A stretch of 64,000 nucleotides of DNA, from contig CAWJZU010000014.1 of NCBI GenBank assembly GCA_963847345.1, forward strand, positions 76,371 to 140,370. The letters are read 5' to 3'. The notes beneath the pieces were generated by a model. It was given only the letters and a program-made list of their open reading frames with translations, was not told the origin of the DNA and did not search any database. A program made the position numbers and the translations under genes. This stretch comes from DATARH01 sp963847345 (GTDB lineage: Bacteria; Pseudomonadota; Alphaproteobacteria; ATCC43930; CGMCC-115725). Positions 1-9,120 of this stretch are shown here, in pieces. Each line of letters starts with the position of its first letter. Within the stretch, counting starts at the first letter, position 1.

Positions 1-517
1 TCCGGATGACTTTGCGGGATGCGTTGGTGACGTTGGCGTGGCCCCAGACCAGCGTAGCGCCGCGTCGGAAGCATTCCTCCACAGCCCCTAGCAGCAGCGT
101 CTTGTACAAGCCCCGGCGGCGATAGGCCGGAACGGTATAGGCATCCCAGAGGAAACCGACCCCGGCAGGAACCTTCATACCCAGACCAAAATCGAAAGGC
201 GCAACCTGAGGACCGCCTTCGGCAATGGTGAACCAGATCCAGGATTGGATATCATCGTCCGGACCAACCGCATAAAGGACCCAATGTCCGGCCTCGAGCC
301 AGCCGCGATACTGCTTCACGGAAGCGTCGCGCAAAACCGCCATACGTTCGCCAACGGGTTCGTCGCCTTTACCCGCCAATACGATGCGTCCTTCCGTGAG
401 CGGCGGCATTTGGGGCTGGCGCTGCCAGGCGAAAAAGTTCCACGTCACGCGATTGACCTTGTTGCGGAACTCCCACCAGAGCCGACTGAGCGTCTGCCGG
501 GCGATTCGGTCGATCAT
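1..517 (-). CDS. GNAT-family N-acetyltransferase (partial, cut by left edge)
   Basis: Translating the minus strand from ATG at 517 gives 172 open residues that run off the left edge. GNAT enzymes move an acetyl group from acetyl-CoA to an amine. The acetyl-CoA pyrophosphate loop is visible as RRRGLYKTLLLG (residues 133-144) after the strand FLWDAYTVPAY; this Q/R-x-x-G-x-G/A pattern defines the family. The start is supported by GAGGAGG seven bases upstream. A tryptophan-rich N-terminus (LWWEFRNKVNRVTW) precedes the fold. The substrate cannot be told. The next gene leftward is outside the window and the NodB-type gene upstream is 330 bases away, so no operon is implied. Confidence 0.75.
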   Translation of the reverse strand, partial: MIDRIARQTLSRLWWEFRNKVNRVTWNFFAWQRQPQMPPLTEGRIVLAGKGDEPVGERMAVLRDASVKQYRGWLEAGHWVLYAVGPDDDIQSWIWFTIAEGGPQVAPFDFGLGMKVPAGVGFLWDAYTVPAYRRRGLYKTLLLGAVEECFRRGATLVWGHANVTNASRKVIR

Positions 518-846
518 CCCGCAACCTCCTCTTGCGGCTTACCCATCGGTGTCACAATCATAGATCGCAACCACGCAGGTTGTAACCCTCTGCCGGTCTT
601 TCAGACCGCGGTCGGGCGCCGCGCATGGCCGGCCGTGGGGCCTGCCACGTAGCGATCGAGGCCCCGTCCGGCCACGGTGTCAGGCCCTCGCGATGCTTGC
701 CGGCCTGGTCGGCTGACCGATCCCGACCACGAATGACGAATCCGGGTCTTCGGGAGACGGCGACGTCAGCGGCAATGTCCTTGAAAGGCATACCCGAGAT
801 CGCAACAACCCAGGCGCAACGGGACCCCGTCCCGGCTCCTGGTAAC
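518..846. other. intergenic stretch, no gene supported
   Basis: About 330 bases lie between the GNAT start and the end of the deacetylase gene. Short open frames exist on both strands, but none has a ribosome site or recognisable protein composition. This should hold the GNAT promoter, but I see no clear -35/-10 pair. Confidence 0.4.
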
Positions 847-1902
847 TCATTGCACCAACGCCGCCACCTTGGCGGGACTGGGTTTAGCAGAAAGGCGCAG
901 CGCCCGCTCCTTTATCACGAAGGGCGTAACCGCATGACCGCCGACCTCGGTCATGAAGAATTCGAGATATTGCTCAATGCACCTTAGGAATGATTGCAGC
1001 TGTGCAGAGTCGCGCACGTACGGTGTGTTACCCGGCGCTAACGATGGACTGTGGAAGGTAAGACTGAAGACCCGATAACCCCGGCGCAGCATCGCCCTCG
1101 TTAAACGACGCTGCTCTTCGAAAGTGATTCCTTCCGGCGTAAGCACAATGCGATCAAGCAGGCGAAGGCGGGCGAGAACGGCTCGCAGGCGCAGCACGGT
1201 GAGTAACGGATGCTTCGTGAGCCCCCGCGCCATCGCCGGGAAACCGGCAAGCAGTCCCGTATATCCCACCGACATCGGAACCTCGAGCAGAGCAGGATCG
1301 GTGCCGAACCAATAGGGATGGGCCGGGCAGTTTGAAAAATCCGGGCCGAAGTACCGGCGCAGATCGGTGCCGGGAACAACACTCGCATCGATTTCGTAAC
1401 CGAGTTCCATTAATAATCTCGGTGTCGCCAATCCGAGCCCGTATCGACCGGCTTTGTAGATCCGTGGCTGGACGCCAATATTTTCGACGATTGCGGCGGT
1501 GAGCCGAATCAGCTTTTCTCGCTCCACTTCGGGAGCCAGATTGCCTGCGTAAGAATTCCTTTCCGTGACTTCCTCGACGAAAGGCGGCGTATCCCAGGGC
1601 TGCAAATGCGCCCCAATTTCGCAAACACCGGATCGATACAAATCGCGGACGACTTCATATCCTTCCGGTATAGTGCTGACCGGGTAGTCTAGAACGAATG
1701 TCGGCCGGACATTGTATCTCTCGAACAGCGGGCGCACCTGCCGCAACGCCTTTACCGAAGTGACGCCGGCCGCGCGCCGCGAGCGCGACAAAACCCAGTC
1801 GAATTCCGCTTCTGTGTCCACCACGACCGTCAGCATCGGCTGCTGAGCCGGCGGCCAAGCGACGATATCGCAGATACCAGCCTCGATCATTGCGGAAATC
1901 AC
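847..1902 (-). CDS. polysaccharide deacetylase family protein (NodB/WalW type)
   Basis: A protein of up to 351 aa with the carbohydrate esterase 4 (NodB) fold, which hydrolyses N- or O-acetyl groups on sugars using a divalent metal. The catalytic-base motif is VVVDTEAEFDW; the metal-site motif is EIGAHLQPW; a later arginine motif is YKAGRYGLG. The run TPRLLMELGYEIDASVVP resembles WalW-type deacetylases of surface-glycan loci. The first start is GTG at 1902; ATG at 1890, or a methionine just before the catalytic strand, are also possible. There is no signal peptide, so a cytoplasmic role is likely. It sits between an acetyltransferase gene and an IS110 remnant, and its substrate is unknown. 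Confidence 0.75.
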   Translation of the reverse strand: MISAMIEAGICDIVAWPPAQQPMLTVVVDTEAEFDWVLSRSRRAAGVTSVKALRQVRPLFERYNVRPTFVLDYPVSTIPEGYEVVRDLYRSGVCEIGAHLQPWDTPPFVEEVTERNSYAGNLAPEVEREKLIRLTAAIVENIGVQPRIYKAGRYGLGLATPRLLMELGYEIDASVVPGTDLRRYFGPDFSNCPAHPYWFGTDPALLEVPMSVGYTGLLAGFPAMARGLTKHPLLTVLRLRAVLARLRLLDRIVLTPEGITFEEQRRLTRAMLRRGYRVFSLTFHSPSLAPGNTPYVRDSAQLQSFLRCIEQYLEFFMTEVGGHAVTPFVIKERALRLSAKPSPAKVAALVQ

Positions 1903-2038
1903 GGATCCGTTCGGACTGCGAGACAGTTTACGGGACGATCGCTAGCATTTGGTAAACCGCTATTCGTTAGTTTGCTCGGCAAGGTTGTGCCGGTATTCGC
2001 CATCTTCTCGGCCTTTCGGGATAGGATTGCATCCTGAA

Positions 2039-2786
2039 TTAATTCGGGCAACGACAATTATGACGAACGCGCGCCTGTCCGCGGCTAGCGGTCGATCGAA
2101 GCCGGCAGTTGGCACTCCGGAGCGCAGGCGCGCCACCGAGGCCCGTTGCCGCCGACCCATGACTTCCCAACCGACGACCGCCGCGTCTTATAAGCGACGT
2201 CGGCTGTGAAGATAACGTATATTGCCACACGCGGCGTGGCGTCGCAAAACGCGCAAGGCAAATCGCTGCAATCAGCCACACCGAGGGGTGGACGACGTCG
2301 CCCACCCCCGGCACGCTGGTCAGCAGATCGAGCTTCTTGCACCACAACGGGCTCTGCTCGACCAGCTTGCCAATGGCGCGGCCGATGCGGTCGGGCTCGG
2401 CTTCCAGGCTTCGCAGCATGGCTTTGTGCGAGCGCTGGGTGACGGCGCTCTCGGCCTTGGCCAGGCGCTGCTTCTCGGCATTGATCATGACGACAAGCTG
2501 GCGCCGCCGCGCCAGCAATTCGCGCAGCTGATCCATCACCGGATCTGGCATCGGCCGCGCCGGCGGCCGGATGGCCTCGGCGAAATGGGCGATGACCCGC
2601 GCGTCGATCGCGTCGGTCTTGGCCAATTGCCCAAGCGCCTCGGCGAATTTGCGGGTCTGGCGCGGGTTGACGATCGCCACCGGCAATCCGGCCTCGGCCA
2701 GGCTGACGGCGACGATGCTTTCGTAGCCGCCGCTGGCTTCCATGACGATCAGCTGCGGCGCCAGCGGTTGCACGCGCCGCACCAGC
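2039..2786 (-). pseudogene. IS110-family transposase remnant, truncated at both ends
   Basis: The minus strand encodes a central slice of an IS110 transposase (DEDD/RuvC-like with a transposase-20 domain). Recognisable parts are the stretch around MEASGGYESIVAVSLAEAG, the motif QLAKTDAIDARVIAHFAEA and the start of the second domain at LTSVPGVGDV. The N-terminal DEDD segment is missing: homology stops at about 2786, right against the ribosome site of the next gene. After VGDV the frame carries unrelated residues to a stop at 2039, so the C-terminal half is also lost. It is an inactive scar with no visible inverted repeats, which is normal for IS110. It differs from the IS110 copy at 59-60 kb. 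Confidence 0.8.
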
Positions 2787-2802
2787 TCGGAGGAGAATAT
2801 CG

Positions 2803-4518
2803 ATGCACGACATCGTCATTGCCGGCGGCACGATCCTCAACGGCACAGGAACGCCGCGTTTCACCGGCGATGTCGCGATCGATGGCGAGCGGATCGTCGC
2901 GGTTGGCGGCACGGCCGGGCCGGCAAGGCGGGTGATCGACGCTGACGGGCTGCTGGTCACGCCGGGCTGGGTCGATGTCCACACCCACTACGACGGCCAG
3001 GCGACCTGGGACCCAGTGCTGGCCCCGTCGTCATGGCACGGCGTCACGACGATCCTGTTCGGCAATTGCGGCGTCGGCTTCGCGCCGGTGCGGCCCGAGC
3101 ATCGCGCCGGCCTGATCGATCTGATGGAGGCGATCGAGGATATTCCCGGCACCGCCCTCGCCGAGGGCCTCGGTTGGGAATGGGAGAGTTTCCCGGAATA
3201 CCTCGACGCCCTCGCCCGGCTGCCGCGCACGATCGATGTCGCGGCGCAGGTCCCGCATCATCCGCTGCGCGTCTATGTCATGGGCGAGCGCGGCATCGAT
3301 CGCGAAGCGGCAAGCCCGCAGGACATCGCCGAGATGCGCCGCCTGACCGAACAGGCGGTGCGCGCCGGCGCGTTCGGCTTCACGACCTCGCGCACCTACT
3401 CGCACAAGACCAATGCCGGCGAACTGGTGCCGGGGCATTTCGCCGAGGAAGCCGAGCTGTTCAGCATCGGCCGGGCGCTCGGCGACGCCGGCCGCGGCGC
3501 CTTCGGCATGAACAGCGACTTCGTCGACGAAGCCGCCGAGTTCGCCTGGATGACGCGCCTTTCGAAGGAGACCGGACGGCCGGTCTGGTTCCTGCTGACC
3601 GACCGGGTCAAGGACCCGGAGCGCTGGCGCCGGCTGATGGACAGCGTGCACGGCGCGCGCGCCGCCGGGGCGCATATCACGGCGCAGGTCGCCGGGCGCC
3701 CGGTCGGGATCATCATGGGGGTGGCGGGCTCGTTCAACCCGTTCTCGATCCGCCCGAGCTATGTACCACTCGAATCTCTGCCCGCTTCCGAGCGCCTCGA
3801 ACGCCTGCGCGACCCCGAAATGCGGCGCCAACTTCTGTCGGAAGAACCGTCCGAACACCAGTTGGCGCGCCTGTCGCAGGCGCGGCAGAACATGGTCGGG
3901 CGCTGGGATCGCATGTACGTCATGGGCACGCCGCCCGACTACGAGCCGCCGCAGCAGAACAGCATCGCGGCGATCGCGGAACGCGGCAATTCGAGCCCGC
4001 AGGAGGTCGCCTACGACTACCTGATCGAGGGCCTCGACCGGTTCCTGTTCTTCCCGATCACGAACTACGTCGTCGGCGACCACGGCCCGATCCGCGAGAT
4101 GCTGACCGATCCCGCGACGCTGCTGGGCTTGAGCGACGGCGGTGCGCATTGCGGCGCAATCGTCGATGCCAGCGTGCCAAGCTTCATGTTGACGCATTGG
4201 GGCCGCGACCGCTCGCGCGGGCCGCGCCTGCCACTCGAACAGCTCGTCAAAATGCAGACCAGCGCGACGGCCGATTTCTTCGGCTTTCACGATCGCGGCC
4301 GCCTCGCGCCGGGGCTGCGGGCCGATATCAACCTGATCGATTTCGATCGGCTGCAACTGCACCAGCCCGAGATCATCCATGACCTGCCGGCCGGTGGCCG
4401 CCGCCTGGTGCAGCGCGCCGACGGCTACCGCGCGACGCTGGTCGCAGGCGTCCCGACCTTCGAGAACGGCGAGGAAACCGGCGCCCGTCCTGGGCGGCTC
4501 GTCCGATCGGGAGGCTGA
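2803..4518 (+). CDS. N-acyl-D-amino-acid deacylase (amidohydrolase family)
   Basis: 571 aa, matching the D-aminoacylase/dihydroorotase-like amidohydrolases that release D-amino acids from N-acyl forms using zinc. The metal motif is VDVHTHYDGQ with H60 and H62; the family cysteine lies in FGNCGVGFAP (C89). Later metal-site histidines are plausible in QVPHHPLRVYVMG, and the substrate-side aspartate in GLSDGGAHCG. Length and order of motifs fit a complete enzyme. Start ATG 2803 follows GGAGGAG by eight bases. An IS110 scar ends only about 16 bases upstream, so the original promoter may be gone. The next gene begins 14 bases after its stop, suggesting co-transcription. The exact acyl-amino-acid substrate is unknown. 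Confidence 0.9.
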   Translation: MHDIVIAGGTILNGTGTPRFTGDVAIDGERIVAVGGTAGPARRVIDADGLLVTPGWVDVHTHYDGQATWDPVLAPSSWHGVTTILFGNCGVGFAPVRPEHRAGLIDLMEAIEDIPGTALAEGLGWEWESFPEYLDALARLPRTIDVAAQVPHHPLRVYVMGERGIDREAASPQDIAEMRRLTEQAVRAGAFGFTTSRTYSHKTNAGELVPGHFAEEAELFSIGRALGDAGRGAFGMNSDFVDEAAEFAWMTRLSKETGRPVWFLLTDRVKDPERWRRLMDSVHGARAAGAHITAQVAGRPVGIIMGVAGSFNPFSIRPSYVPLESLPASERLERLRDPEMRRQLLSEEPSEHQLARLSQARQNMVGRWDRMYVMGTPPDYEPPQQNSIAAIAERGNSSPQEVAYDYLIEGLDRFLFFPITNYVVGDHGPIREMLTDPATLLGLSDGGAHCGAIVDASVPSFMLTHWGRDRSRGPRLPLEQLVKMQTSATADFFGFHDRGRLAPGLRADINLIDFDRLQLHQPEIIHDLPAGGRRLVQRADGYRATLVAGVPTFENGEETGARPGRLVRSGG

Positions 4519-4532
4519 CGCATCGCACCGCC

Positions 4533-5900
4533 GTGCGTCGAACCGTATCCCGGCATCGGGCCGCGGCCGGATCGCCCGCGGTTCCGGCGGAGGACATCGC
4601 GCAAATCCTCGCGCCGCATGCGATCTTCGCGCGCTTCGACCACGAATCGCTGCGCGCCGTCGCCGCGCAGTTCTGTGTCGTGGCCTACAAATGCGGCGCG
4701 GAGCTGATGCACGAGGGCGAGCCCGGCAGCTTCGCGGCGGTTATTCTGGAAGGCGAGGTGGACGTATTCGTCACCTTGCCGACCGGGCCGGTGCAGATGG
4801 CGACAGTAGGACGCAACCGGTTCGTCGGCGAGCTTGGCGTCTTCACCGACATGCCGCGCACCGCGACCGTCATCGCGCGTACCGATGTCGTGGTCGCCCG
4901 CATCGAGCAGCACAGCCTGATGCGGCTCAGCGCCGAATACCCGTCGATCGCCGTTGCGATCATCCGCGAACTCGGTGGCCGGCTCGCCCGCATGAACCGC
5001 TCACTGGCCTACCTGACCTATGCCGCCGAGGCGCTCGGGCGCGACGAGTACGACACCACGTTACTCGACACGCTGACGAATCTGCCCGACGCGCTCGCCA
5101 GTTTCGGGCGGGCCTTCGCCGGCATGGCAAACGAGATCCGGGCGAAGCAGAACCGTCGCGCTGAAATGCGCGCGGCGGCCGAAATTCAGCAATCGATCCT
5201 GCCGCCGCCCTGGACACCGACCGGCCCGGCTCGATGTGTCGATCTCTACGCCGAGATGCACCCGGCCCGCGAGGTCGGCGGCGATTTTTACGATTACTTC
5301 CTGATCGACGCGAACCGGCTCGCCTTCATGGTCGCCGACGTGTCCGGCAAGGGCATTCCCGCCGCCTTGTTCATGGCCGTCTCGCGTACCGTCATGCGCG
5401 GCATCGGCGGCAGAAGCGACCTGAGCGCCGCCATGTCGGAGGCCAACCGGCTTCTCGCGACGCATAATACGGCCTGCATGTTCGTGACGCTGTTTTACGG
5501 CGTGCTCGAACTGCCGACCGGGGTGCTGCGCTACTGCAATGCCGGTCACAACCCGCCCTATCTGCTGCGCGCCAATGGCGGTCGCTCGGCTCTCGAAGCG
5601 ACCGGGATCCCATTCGGCGTCGCGGATGACACGAGCTATAATTGCGCGGAGATGGTTTTCGCCGCTGGCGACACGCTCTTCCTGTTCAGCGACGGCATAA
5701 CCGAGGCGTTTAACACGACGGGAAATCAATTCGGCGCCGCGCGGCTCGAGGCGACGCTGGAAGCGGCGCGCGGCTGCGATGCAGCCGACCTCGTGCGCAA
5801 GGTGCTCGGCGCGACCGCCGCGTTCACCGCCGGCGCCGAGCAGTCCGACGACATCACCTGCCTCGCCCTCACCTTCCGCGGCGCCCCGGTGAAAGGGTGA
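4533..5900 (+). CDS. cyclic-nucleotide-binding / SpoIIE-type PP2C phosphatase fusion
   Basis: 455 aa from a GTG start. Residues about 20-150 form a Crp-like cNMP-binding domain (EGEPGSFAAVILEGEVDVF, then FVGELGVFTDMPRTATV). A linker of about 60 residues leads to a PP2C/SpoIIE serine phosphatase: AAEIQQSILPPP, REVGGDFYDYF (metal aspartate), VADVSGKGIPAALFMA, LFSDGITEA and DDITCLAL. Such phosphatases dephosphorylate STAS-domain antagonists in partner-switching systems. The RsbW-like kinase and STAS protein encoded within the next 1 kb are the obvious partners. The sensory domain suggests control by a cyclic nucleotide or other small ligand, though its ligand-contact residues were not verified. 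It starts 14 bases after the deacylase gene. Confidence 0.88.
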   Translation: MRRTVSRHRAAAGSPAVPAEDIAQILAPHAIFARFDHESLRAVAAQFCVVAYKCGAELMHEGEPGSFAAVILEGEVDVFVTLPTGPVQMATVGRNRFVGELGVFTDMPRTATVIARTDVVVARIEQHSLMRLSAEYPSIAVAIIRELGGRLARMNRSLAYLTYAAEALGRDEYDTTLLDTLTNLPDALASFGRAFAGMANEIRAKQNRRAEMRAAAEIQQSILPPPWTPTGPARCVDLYAEMHPAREVGGDFYDYFLIDANRLAFMVADVSGKGIPAALFMAVSRTVMRGIGGRSDLSAAMSEANRLLATHNTACMFVTLFYGVLELPTGVLRYCNAGHNPPYLLRANGGRSALEATGIPFGVADDTSYNCAEMVFAAGDTLFLFSDGITEAFNTTGNQFGAARLEATLEAARGCDAADLVRKVLGATAAFTAGAEQSDDITCLALTFRGAPVKG

Positions 5901-5911
5901 GCCGATGCGGG

Positions 5912-6328
5912 TCAGCGCCGAGTCTTGTGCAGCGTCAAGATATTGCTGTCCCCGGCGCGGCGATAGGCGAGAGCGTCAATCAGCCCGCGCATCAGGGGGA
6001 TGCCGAGCCCGCCGGGCTGCCGTTCTTCGAGAGGCAGCGACAGGTCGGGGGGCGGGGCGCCGGTCGGATCGAACGGCCTCCCATTGTCGATAACCTCCGC
6101 GGTTACATCGTTGGCGCCGATCTCAAGCCGCACCAAAACCCGATGCGGCGGCGGGCATCCAGGCAGGCCATGGTTGATTACGTTCGCAACCGCCTCTTCG
6201 AGGGCGAGCGCCAGCTTCATCGCGACCTCACCGGAGACCGCGGAAGCCGCGCAGCACGCCCCGACCCAATCGATGAGCCGCGGGATCTCCGAGAGATGCG
6301 GCTCAAGCCGGAGTTCGTCGAAGCTCAT
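5912..6328 (-). CDS. anti-sigma factor / RsbW-like serine kinase ATPase
   Basis: 138 aa from ATG 6328 (an upstream frame extension looks non-coding). It has the GHKL ATPase signature of RsbW/SpoIIAB proteins: N-box LALEEAVANVINHG, G1 motif EVIDNGRPFDP and G2-like GGLGIPLMRGL. These kinases phosphorylate a STAS antagonist and sequester a sigma factor or another partner. The gene converges on the phosphatase gene with 11 bases between stops and diverges from the STAS gene, so kinase and antagonist are read from opposite strands around a shared 158-base promoter region. That arrangement is less common than a single rsbVW operon. No matching sigma factor is in view. Confidence 0.85.
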   Translation of the reverse strand: MSFDELRLEPHLSEIPRLIDWVGACCAASAVSGEVAMKLALALEEAVANVINHGLPGCPPPHRVLVRLEIGANDVTAEVIDNGRPFDPTGAPPPDLSLPLEERQPGGLGIPLMRGLIDALAYRRAGDSNILTLHKTRR

Positions 6329-6486
6329 ATTGCCTGTTACGCGAGTTGCCCACGAAATCCAACCCCGCTGCGGCGCTCTTTCCGAATGGCTCCGTTCCGC
6401 CGGATACGCCGCCGTGCTGCTGTTGACGATAGGTTCATCAGCGTGGTACGAGGCCCGCCAAGCGAACCGGGATACGAAAATCCGCG

Positions 6487-6822
6487 ATGGAATTTGTCCA
6501 TGAAAGCGCCGGCGGCGTCGTGGTTGCAAAACTCTCCGGCCGCCTCGACAGCTTGTCAGCCCCTTCCGCCGAGGAACAGCTGACGCACCTGATTGGAAGC
6601 GGCACACCGCGCCTCGTGATCGACCTGTCGTTGCTCGACTATATCAGTAGTGCGGGGTTGCGCGTGCTGTTGGTTATGGCGAGAAAAGTGCAGCAGGCGC
6701 ATGGCAAGCTGTGCTTGTTCGGGCTTGCCCCCGGGGTGCGCGAGGTGTTTTCGATCAGCGGTTTCGATACGATTTTCACGGTCCGCGACGACGCGGCGGC
6801 GGCAATGGAAGCGGTTCGCTGA
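6487..6822 (+). CDS. STAS-domain anti-sigma factor antagonist (RsbV/SpoIIAA-like)
   Basis: 111 aa and a single STAS domain. The hallmark phospho-acceptor segment DLSLLDYISSAGLRVLL carries the conserved serine followed by S-A-G-L. The N-terminal strand MEFVHESAGGVVVAKLSGRLD is typical. When unphosphorylated, such proteins bind the RsbW-type kinase and release its target; the phosphatase encoded at 4.5-5.9 kb would keep it active. The gene is followed 7-10 bases later by the GPP34 gene, so these two are probably co-transcribed. Confidence 0.87.
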   Translation: MEFVHESAGGVVVAKLSGRLDSLSAPSAEEQLTHLIGSGTPRLVIDLSLLDYISSAGLRVLLVMARKVQQAHGKLCLFGLAPGVREVFSISGFDTIFTVRDDAAAAMEAVR

Positions 6823-6832
6823 GGCGCCGGTG

Positions 6833-7480
6833 ATGCTTGGATTTGTCGAGGAAATCGTGCTGCTCCAACTCGACGAGCACGGTAAGCTCATCGAGCTGCC
6901 GCTATCCGCAGCCGATGTCGTGCTTGCCGGCGCCGCGCTGATGGAGCTGGCGCTGCGCAACAAGGTGGATACCGACCTCAATCGCTTCTTCGTCGTCGAT
7001 CTCGCGCCCACCCACGACGAGATCCTTGACAATGCCCTGGGCGCGCTCGCTGCGGACGGAACCAGCACGACGACGAGCGCCGCAATCGAGCGGATCACGT
7101 CGAATGCCCACCGGTACCGCGACATCGCGCTGAAACGGCTCGTCGAAAAAGGCGTGCTGCGCGAGGAAGATGGCCGGTTCCTTTGGGTCTTCCATACGAG
7201 GCGGTACCCGGTGATCGACGACACCGAGCAGCGCGAGGTCAGGGCGCGGCTGCGCCAGCTGATCCTGACCGATGAAATCCCGGACCCGCGCGATCTCGTC
7301 CTGCTCTGCTTGGTCGACGCCTGCGGGCTGCTTGGGCTGGTCCTGAGCCTTGAAGAGATCGCCATTCGGCGGCAGCGGATCGAACAGCTGACCCGCCTCG
7401 ACTTGATCGGTCAGGCTATGACGAAGGCAGTCGGCGAAATCCGCTTCATCATTCAATACGCGGCCGCTCCAATTCACTGA
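6833..7480 (+). CDS. GPP34 (GOLPH3/VPS74-like) family protein
   Basis: 215 aa. The pattern FVEEIVLLQLDE, LAGAALMELALRNKVDTD, LKRLVEKGVLREEDGRFLW, HTRRYPVIDD and a C-terminal LVDACGLLGLVL matches GPP34 proteins. In eukaryotes this family binds phosphatidylinositol-4-phosphate at the Golgi; bacterial members are mostly uncharacterised. The start is ATG 6833 (GTG 6830 is equally possible), 10 bases after the STAS gene stop. No transmembrane segment is present; a peripheral membrane role is an inference from the family. Linkage to a partner-switching module suggests it is a target or effector of that switch, which is not proven. Confidence 0.8.
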   Translation: MLGFVEEIVLLQLDEHGKLIELPLSAADVVLAGAALMELALRNKVDTDLNRFFVVDLAPTHDEILDNALGALAADGTSTTTSAAIERITSNAHRYRDIALKRLVEKGVLREEDGRFLWVFHTRRYPVIDDTEQREVRARLRQLILTDEIPDPRDLVLLCLVDACGLLGLVLSLEEIAIRRQRIEQLTRLDLIGQAMTKAVGEIRFIIQYAAAPIH

Positions 7481-7560
7481 CGTCACTGCGCGGAGGCGTC
7501 CGCTCTGAGGGCGGCAGCGCCACTGACGGCGCGCTCTCCGCCGGCCCCGCTCTGCTTGCG

Positions 7561-9000
7561 TCACGAGGGCTTGCTGGCGGTCGGCATGACCGCGACATAG
7601 CTCTTGTAGTCTTGCTTCAGCTTGGCGGTTCCGATCCGTTTGACGATTTTGGCGAAATCCTCGTCGATCTGTTTCAGGATTTCGTCCGGCTTGAGCTGGC
7701 CGAGATAACCCTGCCCCAAATTCTTGTCGAGCACGTCGACGAATTCCTGGTTACCGGTCAGGTAGATGTTGGGCGAAGCGACCTCGAGATTGGCCTTGAT
7801 CGCCTTGACCGCCGGCGGCGTATAGGCCTGTAGGATGGCCGGGTCGGTCATCTCAGGTTTCGTCCAGGCGTCGTGGAACGTGTTTACCCGGTCCGAGGTC
7901 ATGACAAGGCTCGATTTTTCGGTGCCGAGCCACAGGGACATGTAGGCGGCGGCTTCCTTGCGCGGGCTGTGGCGATTGACGACAAGCACGATGACCGGCA
8001 TGCCGGCGGCGCGGTAAAGCGGCTGGCCGTCATGTTCGCCGGCCGGCACGACGCCGTAGGTCCATTTGCCGGTGGTCTTCGATTTGGCTGGGTTTTCGCA
8101 CAGCTTGATCAAGCCGCCCCAGTATTGGCAGCCGAACACGTCGCCGGCGACGATGTGCGGGATCATCTGCGAGGTGCCCCAACTCGGCAAATCCGGGAAG
8201 GCCACCTCCTTGTCGCGCAGATAGACCTCGATCGCCTTCTTCCCGGCGTCGCTGTTGACGGTGGGCTTCATATCGGGGTCGAACGGAAACCCGCCGAAGC
8301 TGTACAGATACATCAGGAACCAGACATATCCGAAGCCGCGGCTGCGCAAATTTCCGGAGCCATAGATGCCTTTCTCCGGATTGTGAAAGAACTTCATCAG
8401 CTGGAACTCCTCGTTCCAGTTATTCGGATAGGCCAACGGCTTGCCGAATTTGTCCTCGAATCGCTTTTTGTTTTCGGCATCCTCCATCAGGTCCTTGCGG
8501 ATCTGCTGCACGAAAATGTTGCCGTCGGTGATGATGCCGTAGGTTTTGCCGTCGTAGGTCGGCAACTTGCCGTAGTCGCCGACCGCGTTCATCTGATAAC
8601 CAGCTTTGTGCATGTAGTCGTCGAGCGGCTCGAGAAAGCCCGCCGACACGAGCGAGGGGATCATCTCCGAGCCGACGTGGATGATGTCGAAATCGGGCGA
8701 GCGGGTCAGCGCCTCGGCCATCGCGGCCTGCGGGATGGTCGGGGTCGATAAATCCTTGATGTTGGCGATGGCGATGCCGGTCGCCTGCTGAAACTCCTTT
8801 ATCGGCTCCTGCATCGGCACGAAGTAGTTCGACCACATGATCGCGCTGAGGTCGGTTTTGCCGATGCCTTTTGCGGCCGCGATGATCTTCTCGCCTTCGT
8901 CGGCTGCGAAGGCCCGTGGCGGAATACCGGCGGCTCCGAGCGCCGCGAGCCCGAGCCCGCCCTGCAGCACGCGGCGACGCCCTATCGACCGATCCGTCAT
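7561..9000 (-). CDS. extracellular solute-binding protein of an ABC transporter (family 1)
   Basis: 479 aa with a twin-arginine-like signal (GRRRVLQGGLGLAALGAAG...AFA|ADE), so it is exported to the periplasm. The mature part has the layout of sugar/polyamine-type binding proteins, for example DFDIIHVGSEMIPSLVSAG, YGIITDGNIFVQQIRKDLM and AAYMSLWLGTEKSSLVMTSD. ATG at 9000 is chosen because AGAAGG lies nine bases upstream; the GTG at 9009 would leave no space for it. No permease or ATPase genes are adjacent, so the transporter partners are elsewhere or lost. The ligand cannot be inferred with confidence. Confidence 0.85.
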   Translation of the reverse strand: MTDRSIGRRRVLQGGLGLAALGAAGIPPRAFAADEGEKIIAAAKGIGKTDLSAIMWSNYFVPMQEPIKEFQQATGIAIANIKDLSTPTIPQAAMAEALTRSPDFDIIHVGSEMIPSLVSAGFLEPLDDYMHKAGYQMNAVGDYGKLPTYDGKTYGIITDGNIFVQQIRKDLMEDAENKKRFEDKFGKPLAYPNNWNEEFQLMKFFHNPEKGIYGSGNLRSRGFGYVWFLMYLYSFGGFPFDPDMKPTVNSDAGKKAIEVYLRDKEVAFPDLPSWGTSQMIPHIVAGDVFGCQYWGGLIKLCENPAKSKTTGKWTYGVVPAGEHDGQPLYRAAGMPVIVLVVNRHSPRKEAAAYMSLWLGTEKSSLVMTSDRVNTFHDAWTKPEMTDPAILQAYTPPAVKAIKANLEVASPNIYLTGNQEFVDVLDKNLGQGYLGQLKPDEILKQIDEDFAKIVKRIGTAKLKQDYKSYVAVMPTASKPS

Positions 9001-9120
9001 CGCTTCCACCCTTCTCTATGCGCGCCCGCGGGTGATCGTCCGCTGGATACAAGGATTGTACAAAATACTCGGCGGCCGGAGCCACGGAGTCAATGATCCG
9101 ATCGGCGGCGGGGTCGGGGC

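Noticed and set aside
558..791. 77-codon minus-strand frame between the acetyltransferase and deacetylase genes
   Set aside because: Arg/Pro-rich, no ribosome site, no family resemblance.
3031..4382. Long open frames (449 codons) on both strands across the D-aminoacylase gene
   Set aside because: They are shadow frames created by high third-position GC; only the frame with the amidohydrolase motifs has protein-like composition.
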